Shown here: positions 32,147-39,970 of the stretch, piece after piece
Position numbering within the stretch: position 1 is the first letter of the stretch
How the letters are laid out: every line of letters starts with the position of its first letter
Origin: Gemmatimonadota bacterium
Lineage (GTDB): Bacteria; Gemmatimonadota; Gemmatimonadetes; Gemmatimonadales; Gemmatimonadaceae
DNA length: 40,773 nucleotides
Assembly: GCA_003223425.1 (NCBI GenBank)
Contig: QHVA01000109.1
Span: 1 to 40,773, forward strand
Direction: 5' to 3'
Program-made: the position numbers and the translations under genes
Notes under the pieces: model-generated
The model's database searches: none
The model's input: only the letters and a program-made list of their open reading frames with translations
What the model was told of the DNA's origin: nothing

Positions 32147-33973
32147 TTAAGGCTGCGTCGTGCCGCGCAGGATTCCTTCTCTTATTCGGCGTGCTTTCAC
32201 GGAGGCGCGCGAGTCGGCAACTAGACGAGAATCCACTCTCGTAACGAAACGGAGCTGCGCGGTGAGAGTCTGCTCGGCCCCGTTCCTCCGTACCACAACC
32301 GGAAGCGCGGTTCCCTCCGGCGACCGAGCGTAGCGCGAGCGGAACTTCTCGGTCCAGTTCGGATCCTCGGCGTTGAACCCGCCAACCGAAAGGAGTTGAT
32401 CGCCTGGCTGGACGCCCGCGGCCGCAGCAGAACTTTCGGGAAGGACTTCAGTAACGTGCAGACCGCTGGAATCCTGCAGACTGGCGATCCCAAGTTGCGG
32501 GACGCGAGCGGTGTCGCGGGCGAGCCGAAGTCCAGCCAGCGGCAATACCCCATCGTAAGGCAGCGGCTCTCGGCCGTCGATGTATCGGGCGAAGAAATCG
32601 CCAAATAACTTTCCGTTCGCTGCCCTGGCCACAGTGCTCCACCATTCGTCCGACGTGAAGCCACGACCATTCTTGTAGGCCGAGTTATATAACGCTCGCA
32701 TCACGTCATCGAGGGAACTGTGGTTGTCGCTGGCGTCACGGATCATGATGTCGAGCAGAAAGCCGGCGAGTGATCCCTTTGGATAGTAGATGTACTCGGT
32801 TCCATCGCGCGGGTGGATCCAGGTCGAGAGTGATGCATCTTCGAGCGCCGTCGGCGGCAGGGCATTGACCTGCGACATCTTGTCACTCGTCAGCAGATAG
32901 AAACCGTTAGCATCGACGATCCCACCGCGAACCTCCGCCAGATCGGCGTAGTAATCGGTGATACCCTCGCTGATCCACAGCAGCGGCGTTGGCTGCTCCT
33001 GATCGTATCGGTACGGCCACAGATCGCTCGGTCGCAGACGCTTCACGTTCCAGGCGTGAAAGATCTCGTGCGCGTAGAGCGACGGCAGAATCGGGGTGCC
33101 CAGCATGCCGGGATTCAGCACGTCGACGTGAGAGTTCTGGTGCTCGAGTCCGGAGCCCCCTCCATAAGACTGATCGGCGATCTGCATCACGCTGTACGTG
33201 TTCCACGGCACCTCGCCGAATACCTTCACTTCGACGGGAATCGCACGCTTGAGCGCTTCCCAGACGGCGACTCGCGCGCCCCCAGTGACGCTTCCCAACG
33301 GATAACTGGCGAAACGAACCCAGGTCCCCGATACCTGCGCGCTGTCCAGATCGAATTGCCCAACGAAGAAGGGCATATCAACCAGATCGTGGTAGTTCGC
33401 GGCGGCGTATCGGCGCGTACCTGCGGCCGTCATTCCGGTCACGATCTTCCATCCGGCTTCCGTGTTCACTGTCACCGAAGCGGGAAAGTCGAATCCTCTT
33501 CCCTCGGGATACAGAAAAAGGTTCGTCCCGTTGAAGAGCAGAAAATCGGGACGCGCCCAGGTGTTGGCGTTGTCGAGGCTGTCCGCCAGATAGTTGAACC
33601 GAACCGTGACCTCGCCAACTCCGCGAGGTCGAATGCGCCAGGTCTCCGGATCGATTTTGTCCCAAACGAGCGAGGTGCCGCTCTGCTCAGCCGAGAAATC
33701 GGAGACGTCGCGCGCAAAATTCGCGATCTCGTAGGCACCGGGTGTCCATTTCGGTAGCGAGAGAAGAACTGGATCTGTTCCCCCGACCGTGAAAGTCATT
33801 GCCGACATCACCTGACGCCGCTCGGCGTTCGCACGCGTGAACGTCACCTCATAACGGATGTCCGTCAGTGGCGCGGAAGTCGTTACGCCTTGTGCCGTGG
33901 CCCGCCCCCGCGCAGGGATAGCCGCGGCTAGCAGGATTGCAAGGCATTGTACGCCCTTTACGTTGATTTGCAT
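32147..33973 (-). CDS. Secreted M61 (glycyl aminopeptidase) family protease with PDZ domain
   Basis: 608 residues from the ATG at 33973, chosen because it starts a signal peptide (QCLAILLAAAIPARGRATAQG). A TTG 48 bases upstream is in frame but gives a poor N-terminus. The N-terminal beta domain (to about 200) precedes the zinc protease: HEIFHAWN with His302 and His306 (HExxH) and the third ligand in SEGITDYYADL. PDZ motifs are near 515-570 (LHVTEVLPESSAAAAGVQPGDQLLSV). M61 enzymes are aminopeptidases preferring Gly or Ala ends, here probably periplasmic. It is convergent with the acyl-CoA dehydrogenase and divergent from the M42 gene. Confidence 0.9.
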   Translation of the reverse strand: MQINVKGVQCLAILLAAAIPARGRATAQGVTTSAPLTDIRYEVTFTRANAERRQVMSAMTFTVGGTDPVLLSLPKWTPGAYEIANFARDVSDFSAEQSGTSLVWDKIDPETWRIRPRGVGEVTVRFNYLADSLDNANTWARPDFLLFNGTNLFLYPEGRGFDFPASVTVNTEAGWKIVTGMTAAGTRRYAAANYHDLVDMPFFVGQFDLDSAQVSGTWVRFASYPLGSVTGGARVAVWEALKRAIPVEVKVFGEVPWNTYSVMQIADQSYGGGSGLEHQNSHVDVLNPGMLGTPILPSLYAHEIFHAWNVKRLRPSDLWPYRYDQEQPTPLLWISEGITDYYADLAEVRGGIVDANGFYLLTSDKMSQVNALPPTALEDASLSTWIHPRDGTEYIYYPKGSLAGFLLDIMIRDASDNHSSLDDVMRALYNSAYKNGRGFTSDEWWSTVARAANGKLFGDFFARYIDGREPLPYDGVLPLAGLRLARDTARVPQLGIASLQDSSGLHVTEVLPESSAAAAGVQPGDQLLSVGGFNAEDPNWTEKFRSRYARSPEGTALPVVVRRNGAEQTLTAQLRFVTRVDSRLVADSRASVKARRIREGILRGTTQP

Positions 33974-34057
33974 TGAGATACAGTTTGGCGTGGGAGCGAA
34001 ACGGGCAATCCAACGTTGCAAGAGTCGTTCGCGTTAGGCGCCTTTCCCGCGTGATGC

Positions 34058-34063
34058 TATATT
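34058..34063 (+). promoter_or_regulatory. Candidate -10 box for the M42 peptidase gene
   Basis: TATATT at 34058-34063 lies 45 bases before the ATG in an otherwise GC-rich divergent gap. The best -35 (TTAGGC, 34034-34039) is weak and 18 bases away. Confidence 0.35.
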
Positions 34064-34108
34064 CGACGCTCTTCAAAACCGCGCCCTCCTCGGCCCCCGC
34101 ATACCCTG

Positions 34109-35176
34109 ATGATTTCTTCTGAATCGCTCGGCTTTTTGAAAAAACTGCTCGACACACCTGGGCCTTCGGGCTTCGAGGGCGGTCCGGCCAAAGTATGGCG
34201 CGAACAAGCAAAAAAGTTTGCGAAGGTGAGCGGAGATGTTGCGGGCAACAGTCTCGCCGAGGTAAACGGCAACGGCAAGCCGACGATCATGCTGGCCGGT
34301 CACATCGATGAGATCGGCGTCATCATCAACTACGTCGACGACCAGGGGTACGCCTACATCCAGCCGATCGGTGGCTGGGATCCACAGGTATTGATCGGAC
34401 AGCGTCTCCGCTTTATCGGCCGCAACGGAGATGTGTTCGGCGTCGTCGGCAAGAAGCCGGTGCATCTCATCAAACAGGAAGAGCGCGAGAAGGCGGCAAA
34501 GTTCACCGACCTCTGGGTGGATCTCGGCGCAAAGTCGAAGAAAGAGGCGGAAGAAATGGTCCTGGTCGGTGATGCGGGGGTCATCGACTCGCGCGCGATG
34601 GAGTTCCCTAATGGGAGACTGGTCTCGCGGTCGATTGATGACCGGATTGGCGCCTTTGTCGTGCTCGAGGCGTTGCGTCGATACGCCGCCAAACCCGGCC
34701 ACGCCAAAGTCGTCGCGGTGGCTACGACCCAAGAGGAAATCGGCTATCGCGGTGGCGGGGCTGGAATCTGCGCGACGTGCATCGGGCCGCAGATGGCGAT
34801 CGTCGTCGACGTAACCTTCGCGATCGATCACCCGGGTGTCGAGAAAAAAGAATTCGGTGAAGCCGCTATCGACGCGGGCCCGGTGTTGACGCGCGGCTCC
34901 ATCATTTCGCCGGTAGTGTTCGGGTTGCTGCGCAAGACCGCGGAGGACGGAAAGATTCCGGTCGCACTGCACGCCGCGGGTCGCGAGACAAGCACGGATG
35001 CCGACGCCATTCACATCGCGCGCGAGGGAGTCGCGACCGGATTGGTATCGGTGCCCAACCGCTACATGCACTCACCGAACGAGCTGGTTAGCATCCAGGA
35101 TCTGGATCACGCCGCCGAGCTGATCGCGGCGACCTGTCGAGCGGTGACGGCCAAGACTGACTTCACAGCGCGCTGA
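34109..35176 (+). CDS. M42-family metallo-aminopeptidase
   Basis: 355 residues, cytoplasmic, of the tetrahedral aminopeptidase (TET/FrvX) family that trims peptides left by other proteases. The two-metal site is visible in order: LAGHIDEIG (His and Asp), SRSIDDRIGA (bridging Asp), ATTQEEIGYRG (catalytic and metal Glu), VDVTFAID (Asp) and PNRYMHSPNELV (His). The inserted dimerisation domain is at about 70-170. Length is normal for M42 (about 340-370). It clusters with an S33 peptidase downstream and an M61 peptidase divergently, so the region looks devoted to peptide use. Two overlapping AGCGCGCT palindromes straddle its stop (35167-35183). Confidence 0.92.
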   Translation: MISSESLGFLKKLLDTPGPSGFEGGPAKVWREQAKKFAKVSGDVAGNSLAEVNGNGKPTIMLAGHIDEIGVIINYVDDQGYAYIQPIGGWDPQVLIGQRLRFIGRNGDVFGVVGKKPVHLIKQEEREKAAKFTDLWVDLGAKSKKEAEEMVLVGDAGVIDSRAMEFPNGRLVSRSIDDRIGAFVVLEALRRYAAKPGHAKVVAVATTQEEIGYRGGGAGICATCIGPQMAIVVDVTFAIDHPGVEKKEFGEAAIDAGPVLTRGSIISPVVFGLLRKTAEDGKIPVALHAAGRETSTDADAIHIAREGVATGLVSVPNRYMHSPNELVSIQDLDHAAELIAATCRAVTAKTDFTAR

Positions 35177-35185
35177 GCGCGCTGC

Positions 35186-36082
35186 ATGCCGAAGCCCATT
35201 CCCGCGCCGCGGGATCAAGGATTCACCACCACCACCACCGGCTCAGCGCTCTACTGGGCGAAATACGGTGAGGCGAATGCGCGGAAGTTGGTGGTCCTGC
35301 ACGGCGGTCCGGGAGCGGATCACTGCTATCTGTTGCCGCAGATGCTGCATCTGGCCGAAAAGTACGAGCTGATCTTCTACGACCAGCGCGGCGGCGGTCG
35401 CTCCAAGTCCGACACGCGCGTTCCAATCACCTGGCAGAGCCACGTCGAAGATCTCGGGGCTCTGGTCGAAGAGGTTGGACTCGAACCACTATCTATAGTT
35501 GGGTATTCCTGGGGGGCGATGCTCGCGATGCTGTACGCGACCGAGCAAAGGAAGAACCCCCATCTTCGCGCCCCTTACCGTATGGCGTTTATCAGTCCCG
35601 CTCCTCTCACGAAGGAGTATCGGGGACAATTTGAGGCTGAGTTCAACCGACGGCAGCAGAGCCCGGATATACAGCGCATGCGCGACGAGTTGTCGGCGTC
35701 CGGTCTGAGGGAGCGGGATCCGGCGGCATACCGGCAGCACGCATTCGAGCTCGGTGTCGCTGGTTATTTTTCGGATCCGGGCAAGGCGACCGACCTGACG
35801 CCATTCAGGGTGGTCGGTCGAGTACAGCAATCTGTGTGGGAAAGTCTGGGCGATTTTGACCTGATTCAGCAATTGAAAGGCGTAAAAATCCCCTCGATCA
35901 TCATTTGCGGGCGTGACGATCCGATTCCATTAGCGTCTTCCAGACAAGCGGCCCAAGCGCTCGGAACGAATCTCGTGGTTCTGGACGAGTGCGGGCATGT
36001 GCCGTACGTTGAACAGCCGGACCGGCTTTTCGCGGCACTCGACCCATTCCTAGATGAAACCAATCCGCCCGTACGAAGCTGA
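35186..36082 (+). CDS. Proline iminopeptidase-like alpha/beta hydrolase (S33)
   Basis: 298 residues. The alpha/beta hydrolase landmarks are HGGPGADHCYLLP (oxyanion HGGPG), FYDQRGGGRSKSD, GYSWGAMLAMLYA (nucleophile elbow G-x-S-x-G, Ser near 111), ICGRDDPIP (acid) and DECGHVPYVEQPDRL (His). HGGPG followed by DQRGxGxS is characteristic of prolyl aminopeptidases of family S33, which remove N-terminal proline. Other S33 hydrolases share it, so the substrate is not certain. No signal peptide is seen. It begins nine bases after the M42 stop and is probably co-transcribed with it. Confidence 0.88.
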   Translation: MPKPIPAPRDQGFTTTTTGSALYWAKYGEANARKLVVLHGGPGADHCYLLPQMLHLAEKYELIFYDQRGGGRSKSDTRVPITWQSHVEDLGALVEEVGLEPLSIVGYSWGAMLAMLYATEQRKNPHLRAPYRMAFISPAPLTKEYRGQFEAEFNRRQQSPDIQRMRDELSASGLRERDPAAYRQHAFELGVAGYFSDPGKATDLTPFRVVGRVQQSVWESLGDFDLIQQLKGVKIPSIIICGRDDPIPLASSRQAAQALGTNLVVLDECGHVPYVEQPDRLFAALDPFLDETNPPVRS

Positions 36083-36091
36083 ACCTCAGCA

Positions 36092-36553
36092 ATGACATCA
36101 GACTCCGGCGTAACACAGCACGCGATCAGCTCGATTACGGTCGACGGTAAGGAATACAGGGTAGCGCTTCGTCTCGCCTACGATGGCGTCGAATACATTG
36201 GCAGGTTGTGGTTCAGCGATCCCTCGAGCGATCAGATGGGAATCCCGGATCATGGCGCCGTTCCAGGCCGCACGATCGCTGAAGCAGTCGAGGTAGCCAG
36301 AAAGCTGACTCCGCAGGATCTCGAGAGGCGGTGCCACCGCGCTCTCGCCGACAAGAGACGCTACATCCGCCTTCGCCGCGCGACGGAAGAAATCATCACC
36401 AAGATCAAGTACATGAATCGAGTCGCCGTCACGATGCGGCACGGGATGCTCGACAGCGAAGGCGCAAGCCAGGAGCTCGAGCTTATTCAGAAGCAGATCG
36501 AAGAGATCGTGAAGACCCTGCCCTTCCACGCCGGGATCGAAGAAACGAGCTAA
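36092..36553 (+). CDS. Conserved-looking protein of unknown function
   Basis: 153 residues, cytoplasmic, starting nine bases after the S33 gene. The first 60 residues look like a beta-meander (ISSITVDGKEYRVALRLAYD, then VEYIGRLWFSD). The rest is predicted helical with many charged residues (DLERRCHRALADKRRYIRLR, then a coiled-coil-like QELELIQKQIEEIVKTL). I do not recognise a family. Its short spacing after the peptidase and the 25 bases before polX suggest the end of one operon and the start of another. Confidence 0.6.
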   Translation: MTSDSGVTQHAISSITVDGKEYRVALRLAYDGVEYIGRLWFSDPSSDQMGIPDHGAVPGRTIAEAVEVARKLTPQDLERRCHRALADKRRYIRLRRATEEIITKIKYMNRVAVTMRHGMLDSEGASQELELIQKQIEEIVKTLPFHAGIEETS

Positions 36554-36559
36554 CAAACC

Positions 36560-36578
36560 GCCCTCATATATTGAGGGC
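36560..36578 (+). promoter_or_regulatory. Perfect hairpin abutting the polX start codon
   Basis: GCCCTCA (36560-36566), loop TATAT, TGAGGGC (36572-36578), then ATG at 36579. The 3' arm contains GAGGG, the only ribosome-site-like sequence, so folding would hide it. TATATT (36567-36572) could instead be a -10 box giving a leaderless message. It may also end the upstream transcript, but there is no T-run. Confidence 0.55.
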
Positions 36579-38312
36579 ATGGATTCCCGCTCTGCCGCGC
36601 ACGTTCTCTCCCAGATCGGCGCACTCCTTCAGGTAAAAGGCGAACAGAAATTCAAGGCGCGCGCGTACGCTGGTGCGGCGCGCTCGCTCATTGCCCTCGA
36701 CACCGATGATCTCGCGCCCCTGCTGCGCTCGGGGGAGCTGGCAGATACGCCGGGGATCGGGCCAGCGACACTATCGGTAGTGCGCGAGCTGGTCGAGACG
36801 GGCGAATCCTCGTACCTCAACAAGTTGCGAGAAGGAATGCCGGAGGGATTCCTTGATCTGCTTCGCGTTCCCGGCTTGAATGTCGCCAAGGTCCAGCTTG
36901 TTCACGATACCCTGGGCGTTGAGACAATCGAGGATCTCGAGCGAGTGGCGCAGAATGGCCAGCTTGCCGACCTGCCCAAGTTCGGAAAGAAGACTGCGGA
37001 AAAGATTCTGAAAGGGATCGAGATTCTACGGCGGAACGCACATCTCCAGCGCTTTCCCGCGGCGATTATCGAAGCGCACATGCTGCTCGCCAACGTCGTC
37101 AAGCATCCGGACGTCAGCCACGCCGAAGTTGCCGGATCGATCCGGCGACACAACGAGGTAGTCGCCGACATCGACATGGTAGTCGAGTGTTCGGCGGATC
37201 CGACGAAGGTGGCAGCATCGTTCGCGCGGTCACCCGGTGTGGCCGAGAGCAAGACGCGGGAAGACCGGGGGTCCGTGGACATCCGGTTCGCGGACGGGAC
37301 TCACCTCGACATGCACTGCGTCACCAAAGCCGATTACCCAGTCGCCCTATGGCGCGCGACGGGAAGCTCGGCGCACGTCGAGGAGATGAACATCCTGGCG
37401 CAGGCACGCGGGTTCGAGATTCGCGCGAACTCACTAATTAAGAATGACGGGACGCGGGTAAAGCTGGAGGATGAGCGGAGCTTCTTCACGGCGCTCGATC
37501 TCGAGCCGATTCCGCCGGAGTTGAGAGAGGGAATGGGAGAGATCGAAACAGCGGCGCGTCGCGAGCTCCCGCAGTTGGTGACCTTCGACGACCTTCGCGG
37601 CGTTCTCCATTGCCACTCGGTTTACTCGGACGGTACGGCGACGATCGAGGAGATGGCGAACGCTGCCAGAGAGCGCGGTTGGGACTACCTCGGAATCTCG
37701 GATCACTCGGAGTCTGCCTTTTATGCCGGCGGACTCAAGCGCGACAAGATTCTTCTGCAGCACGACGAGATCGACCGCCTCAACGCCCAGATGCAAGGAT
37801 TTCGCATTTTGAAGGGGATCGAAGCGGACATCATGGCAGACGGCCGACTCGATTACGACCCGCAGATCCTGGACACGTTCGATTATGTGATCGGGTCGAT
37901 CCATTCACGCTTCAGCATGGACGGCGAAGCGATGACGAAGCGCGTGCTTACCGCGCTCGATGATCCGCGTCTCACAATTCTCGCGCACCCCACCGGTAGA
38001 TTACTTCTATCGCGCGAGCCGTACGCGATCGATGTCGAGGCGGTGCTGGAGAAGGCCGTGCAGGTTGGAGTTGCGGTGGAGCTCAATGCCGATCCACATC
38101 GGTTGGATCTGGATTGGCGCTACTGCCGCCAGGCAAAGGAGCTGGGTGTGACGATCGCGATCGGACCCGACGCTCATTCCACAGCCGGACTCGACAACGT
38201 GCATTTTGGAATCGGGATGGCGAGAAAGGCGTGGCTCGAAGCAGGAGATATTCTCAACACGCGCAGCGCAGAGGACGTGCTGGCATTTGTAAGGAAGAGA
38301 CGCGGCAAGTGA
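36579..38312 (+). CDS. polX: Family X DNA polymerase with PHP domain
   Basis: 577 residues. The N-terminal part (1-330) is polymerase X: an 8-kDa-like domain with helix-hairpin-helix segments (LADTPGIGPATLS, LLRVPGLNVAKV, LADLPKFGKKTAEKI), then AGSIRRHNEVVADIDMVVE with two catalytic Asp, and SVDIRFADGTHLDMH with the third. The C-terminal part (about 340-577) is a PHP phosphoesterase: LHCHSVYSDGTATIEEM, LGISDHSES, GIEADIM, VIGSIHSRF and GPDAHST. Bacterial PolX enzymes fill short gaps in base excision repair, and the PHP domain gives 3'-end cleaning or AP-endonuclease activity. The next gene, endonuclease III, overlaps its stop (GTGA), which fits a repair operon. Confidence 0.95.
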   Translation: MDSRSAAHVLSQIGALLQVKGEQKFKARAYAGAARSLIALDTDDLAPLLRSGELADTPGIGPATLSVVRELVETGESSYLNKLREGMPEGFLDLLRVPGLNVAKVQLVHDTLGVETIEDLERVAQNGQLADLPKFGKKTAEKILKGIEILRRNAHLQRFPAAIIEAHMLLANVVKHPDVSHAEVAGSIRRHNEVVADIDMVVECSADPTKVAASFARSPGVAESKTREDRGSVDIRFADGTHLDMHCVTKADYPVALWRATGSSAHVEEMNILAQARGFEIRANSLIKNDGTRVKLEDERSFFTALDLEPIPPELREGMGEIETAARRELPQLVTFDDLRGVLHCHSVYSDGTATIEEMANAARERGWDYLGISDHSESAFYAGGLKRDKILLQHDEIDRLNAQMQGFRILKGIEADIMADGRLDYDPQILDTFDYVIGSIHSRFSMDGEAMTKRVLTALDDPRLTILAHPTGRLLLSREPYAIDVEAVLEKAVQVGVAVELNADPHRLDLDWRYCRQAKELGVTIAIGPDAHSTAGLDNVHFGIGMARKAWLEAGDILNTRSAEDVLAFVRKRRGK

Positions 38313-39085
38313 AACGCACAATCGTAGAGTTAAAGAGAGGCGAGCCACTGGTCGTCAAGGGAAAGGCTAAGGTGCGCGTCGCGCACAAGCCACGAAGCAG
38401 CAATCCCGTCCGAGGCCAGCGGCAGAACACAACGCGCCGTCGAATTGCGAAGGATGCGATGGCGCCCTACGCGATGGAGGTTTTCTCGCGGCTCAAGCGC
38501 GCCCACCCCGACGCGCACTGCGAGCTCGAGCACGAGACACCACTCCAGCTGCTCATGGCGACGATCCTCAGCGCGCAGTGCACTGACAAACGCGTCAACA
38601 TGGTAACGCCGTTGCTGTTCCGAACTTTCCCCACCGCGGCTGCGCTAGCCGACGCACCGCAGGATCAACTGGAAGAGATGATCAAAAGCACCGGCTTCTT
38701 CCGCAACAAAGCGAAGAGTCTGATCGGACTCGGCAAGGCACTGGTCGAGCGCCACAACGGCGAAGTTCCGGATTCGATGGACGCCCTCGTCAAACTGCCC
38801 GGCGTCGGACGCAAAACCGCCAACGTCATCCTCGGCAACGCGTTCAGGAAGAACGAAGGCGTTGTCGTCGACACACACGTTGGCCGTTTGAGTGCGCGTC
38901 TGGGACTGACGAAGCAAACGGAGCCGGTCAAAATCGAAGACGATCTGATGCTGCTATTTCCGAGTGAAGACTGGGCGATGCTGGCGCACGTGCTCATCTT
39001 CCACGGCCGGCGCGTCTGCTTTGCGAAATCCCCGCAGTGTGCGATATGCACACTCAGCGAGATATGTCCATCGAGCTCAGTTTGA
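38309..39085 (+). CDS. nth: Endonuclease III with basic N-terminal extension
   Basis: 258 residues from the GTG at 38309 that overlaps the polX stop. It is a bifunctional glycosylase/AP lyase for oxidised pyrimidines. The core starts near residue 52 (YAMEVFSRLKRAHPDAHCEL) and has LMATILSAQCTD, the helix-hairpin-helix with LPGVGRKTANVILG (catalytic Lys169), VVDTHVGRLSARLGL (catalytic Asp188) and the 4Fe-4S ligands in the spacing C-x6-C-x2-C-x5-C at the C-terminus. The first 50 residues are Lys/Arg-rich and not part of the family core. An ATG at 38456 could start the core alone, but translational coupling favours the GTG. Confidence 0.95.
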   Translation: MKRTIVELKRGEPLVVKGKAKVRVAHKPRSSNPVRGQRQNTTRRRIAKDAMAPYAMEVFSRLKRAHPDAHCELEHETPLQLLMATILSAQCTDKRVNMVTPLLFRTFPTAAALADAPQDQLEEMIKSTGFFRNKAKSLIGLGKALVERHNGEVPDSMDALVKLPGVGRKTANVILGNAFRKNEGVVVDTHVGRLSARLGLTKQTEPVKIEDDLMLLFPSEDWAMLAHVLIFHGRRVCFAKSPQCAICTLSEICPSSSV

Positions 39086-39107
39086 TAACGGGTAACGCGG
39101 AGGAAGT

Positions 39108-39203
39108 ATGAAGATCGGAATCATCGGCGCGGGTCACATCGGTGGGACGCTGACTCGTCGTTTTAGAGCGCTGGGACACGAAGTCTTCGTTGCAGTTACT
39201 TAG
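39108..39203 (+). pseudogene. Truncated F420-dependent NADP reductase remnant (first 31 codons)
   Basis: A strong ribosome site (GGAGGAAG, 39099-39106) precedes an ATG and a frame reading MKIGIIGAGHIGGTLTRRF and then RALGHEVFVAVT before TAG. The Rossmann glycine motif and GHEVFVA match the start of NADPH:F420 oxidoreductase-like proteins, which normally run on with NSRGP and about 180 more residues. Here homology stops at FVA, exactly where a tandem 14-base repeat begins and supplies the stop. The rest of the gene is absent from the window. It looks like a decayed gene deleted at a repeat; a real 31-residue peptide is unlikely. Confidence 0.75.
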
Positions 39204-39217
39204 TTGCAGTTACTTAG
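39190..39217 (+). repeat. Two tandem 14-base repeats
   Basis: TTGCAGTTACTTAG occurs twice without gap (39190-39203, 39204-39217). The word TTGCAGTT is the inverted form of the AACTGCAA word in the dispersed intergenic repeats of this window. The first copy ends the truncated reductase frame. Confidence 0.85.
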
Positions 39218-39265
39218 ATTCCGCGACCCAGTTCGATTAACTTCAGTACTTTCTCAGCCCTCACG

Positions 39266-39745
39266 ATGACGAAGATTGCAACGATAGAAACCAACAAAGG
39301 GACGATGCGCGCCGAACTGTACGAGAAGGAGGCGCCGAACACAGTTGCCAACTTCGAGAAGCTCGCCAACTCCGGATTTTACGACGGAACGAAATTCCAT
39401 CGCGTGATCAAGGATTTCGTCGTGCAGGGTGGCGACCCGTACTCGAAGGGCGGTGAGCATGCGAAGGGTCCTGTTGGCACCGGCGGGCCGGGTTACAAGA
39501 TCGATTGCGAGACAAAAGGGAATCCGCACACGCATCAAGTCGGCGCGCTGTCGATGGCGCACGCTGGAAAGAACACCGGTGGCAGTCAGTTCTTTATCGT
39601 GCTCAACGAGCAGAACGCGAAGCACCTGAACGGAGTCCACACTGTTTTCGGGAAGGTGATCGAAGGGCTCGACGTCGTGCCCAAGATCAGCCAGAACGAC
39701 ACAGTGTCGAAGGCCAGAGTCTCGAGTGGCGCGGGAGCGAAGTGA
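39266..39745 (+). CDS. Cyclophilin-type peptidyl-prolyl isomerase
   Basis: 159 residues, a single cyclophilin domain without signal peptide, hence cytoplasmic and PpiB-like. It isomerises X-Pro bonds and aids folding. Motifs are [35 protein letters not shown] (catalytic Arg and Phe), [20 protein letters not shown] and [18 protein letters not shown]. Length is normal for bacterial cyclophilins. The ribosome site is weak. Its stop overlaps the start of a 49-residue membrane protein (TGATG). Confidence 0.93.
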   Translation: MTKIATIETNKGTMRAELYEKEAPNTVANFEKLANSGFYDGTKFHRVIKDFVVQGGDPYSKGGEHAKGPVGTGGPGYKIDCETKGNPHTHQVGALSMAHAGKNTGGSQFFIVLNEQNAKHLNGVHTVFGKVIEGLDVVPKISQNDTVSKARVSSGAGAK

Positions 39746-39894
39746 TGGCAACTAAAAAGAAGACCGATTTCGGTGCAGCGCTTACGGGATTTATTTTGGG
39801 CGCGGTGACGCTCTTTCTGCTCTTGACTTCGATTGTGCTACTGACGAACGCGCACTTTCGGCACAAGGAGGCGGTGGAAGCGACGCACAAGTAG
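39745..39894 (+). CDS. 49-residue single-pass membrane protein, unknown function
   Basis: The ATG at 39745 shares its A with the cyclophilin stop, so it is probably translated by coupling. The protein starts with a Lys-rich patch ([10 protein letters not shown]), has one membrane helix (about 11-34, LTGFILGAVTLFLLLTSIVL) and ends with a short His/Lys-rich tail. Orientation by the positive-inside rule is N-in. I know no family for it. The smooth join, typical membrane-protein composition and lack of rare-codon clusters make it credible. Confidence 0.6.
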   Translation: MATKKKTDFGAALTGFILGAVTLFLLLTSIVLLTNAHFRHKEAVEATHK

Positions 39895-39912
39895 AGTGAA
39901 CGTTCGGGGAAG

Positions 39913-39941
39913 TTGACTTCGAACTTGGTGGCTAGTATATT
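39913..39941 (+). promoter_or_regulatory. Strong promoter of the TetR gene
   Basis: TTGACT (39913-39918), a 17-base spacer and TATATT (39936-39941) form a near-consensus sigma-70-type promoter. Transcription would start near 39948, inside the palindromic operator and about 23 bases before the ATG. Confidence 0.75.
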
Positions 39942-39957
39942 ACTGACCGGTCAGTAA
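39940..39957. promoter_or_regulatory. Perfect 18-base palindromic operator, probable TetR site
   Basis: TTACTGACCGGTCAGTAA is fully self-complementary and overlaps the end of the -10 box and the start point. The core TGACCGGTCA is typical of operators of AcrR-type TetR repressors. Position right before the tetR gene points to autorepression, with the downstream efflux gene on the same transcript. Confidence 0.8.
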
Positions 39958-39970
39958 CTATTTGTTTGCA

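Noticed and set aside
38114-38308. Upstream extension of the endonuclease III frame into polX
   Set aside because: It overlaps conserved PHP-domain codons of PolX in another frame. The GTG at 38309 overlapping the polX stop is a better start.
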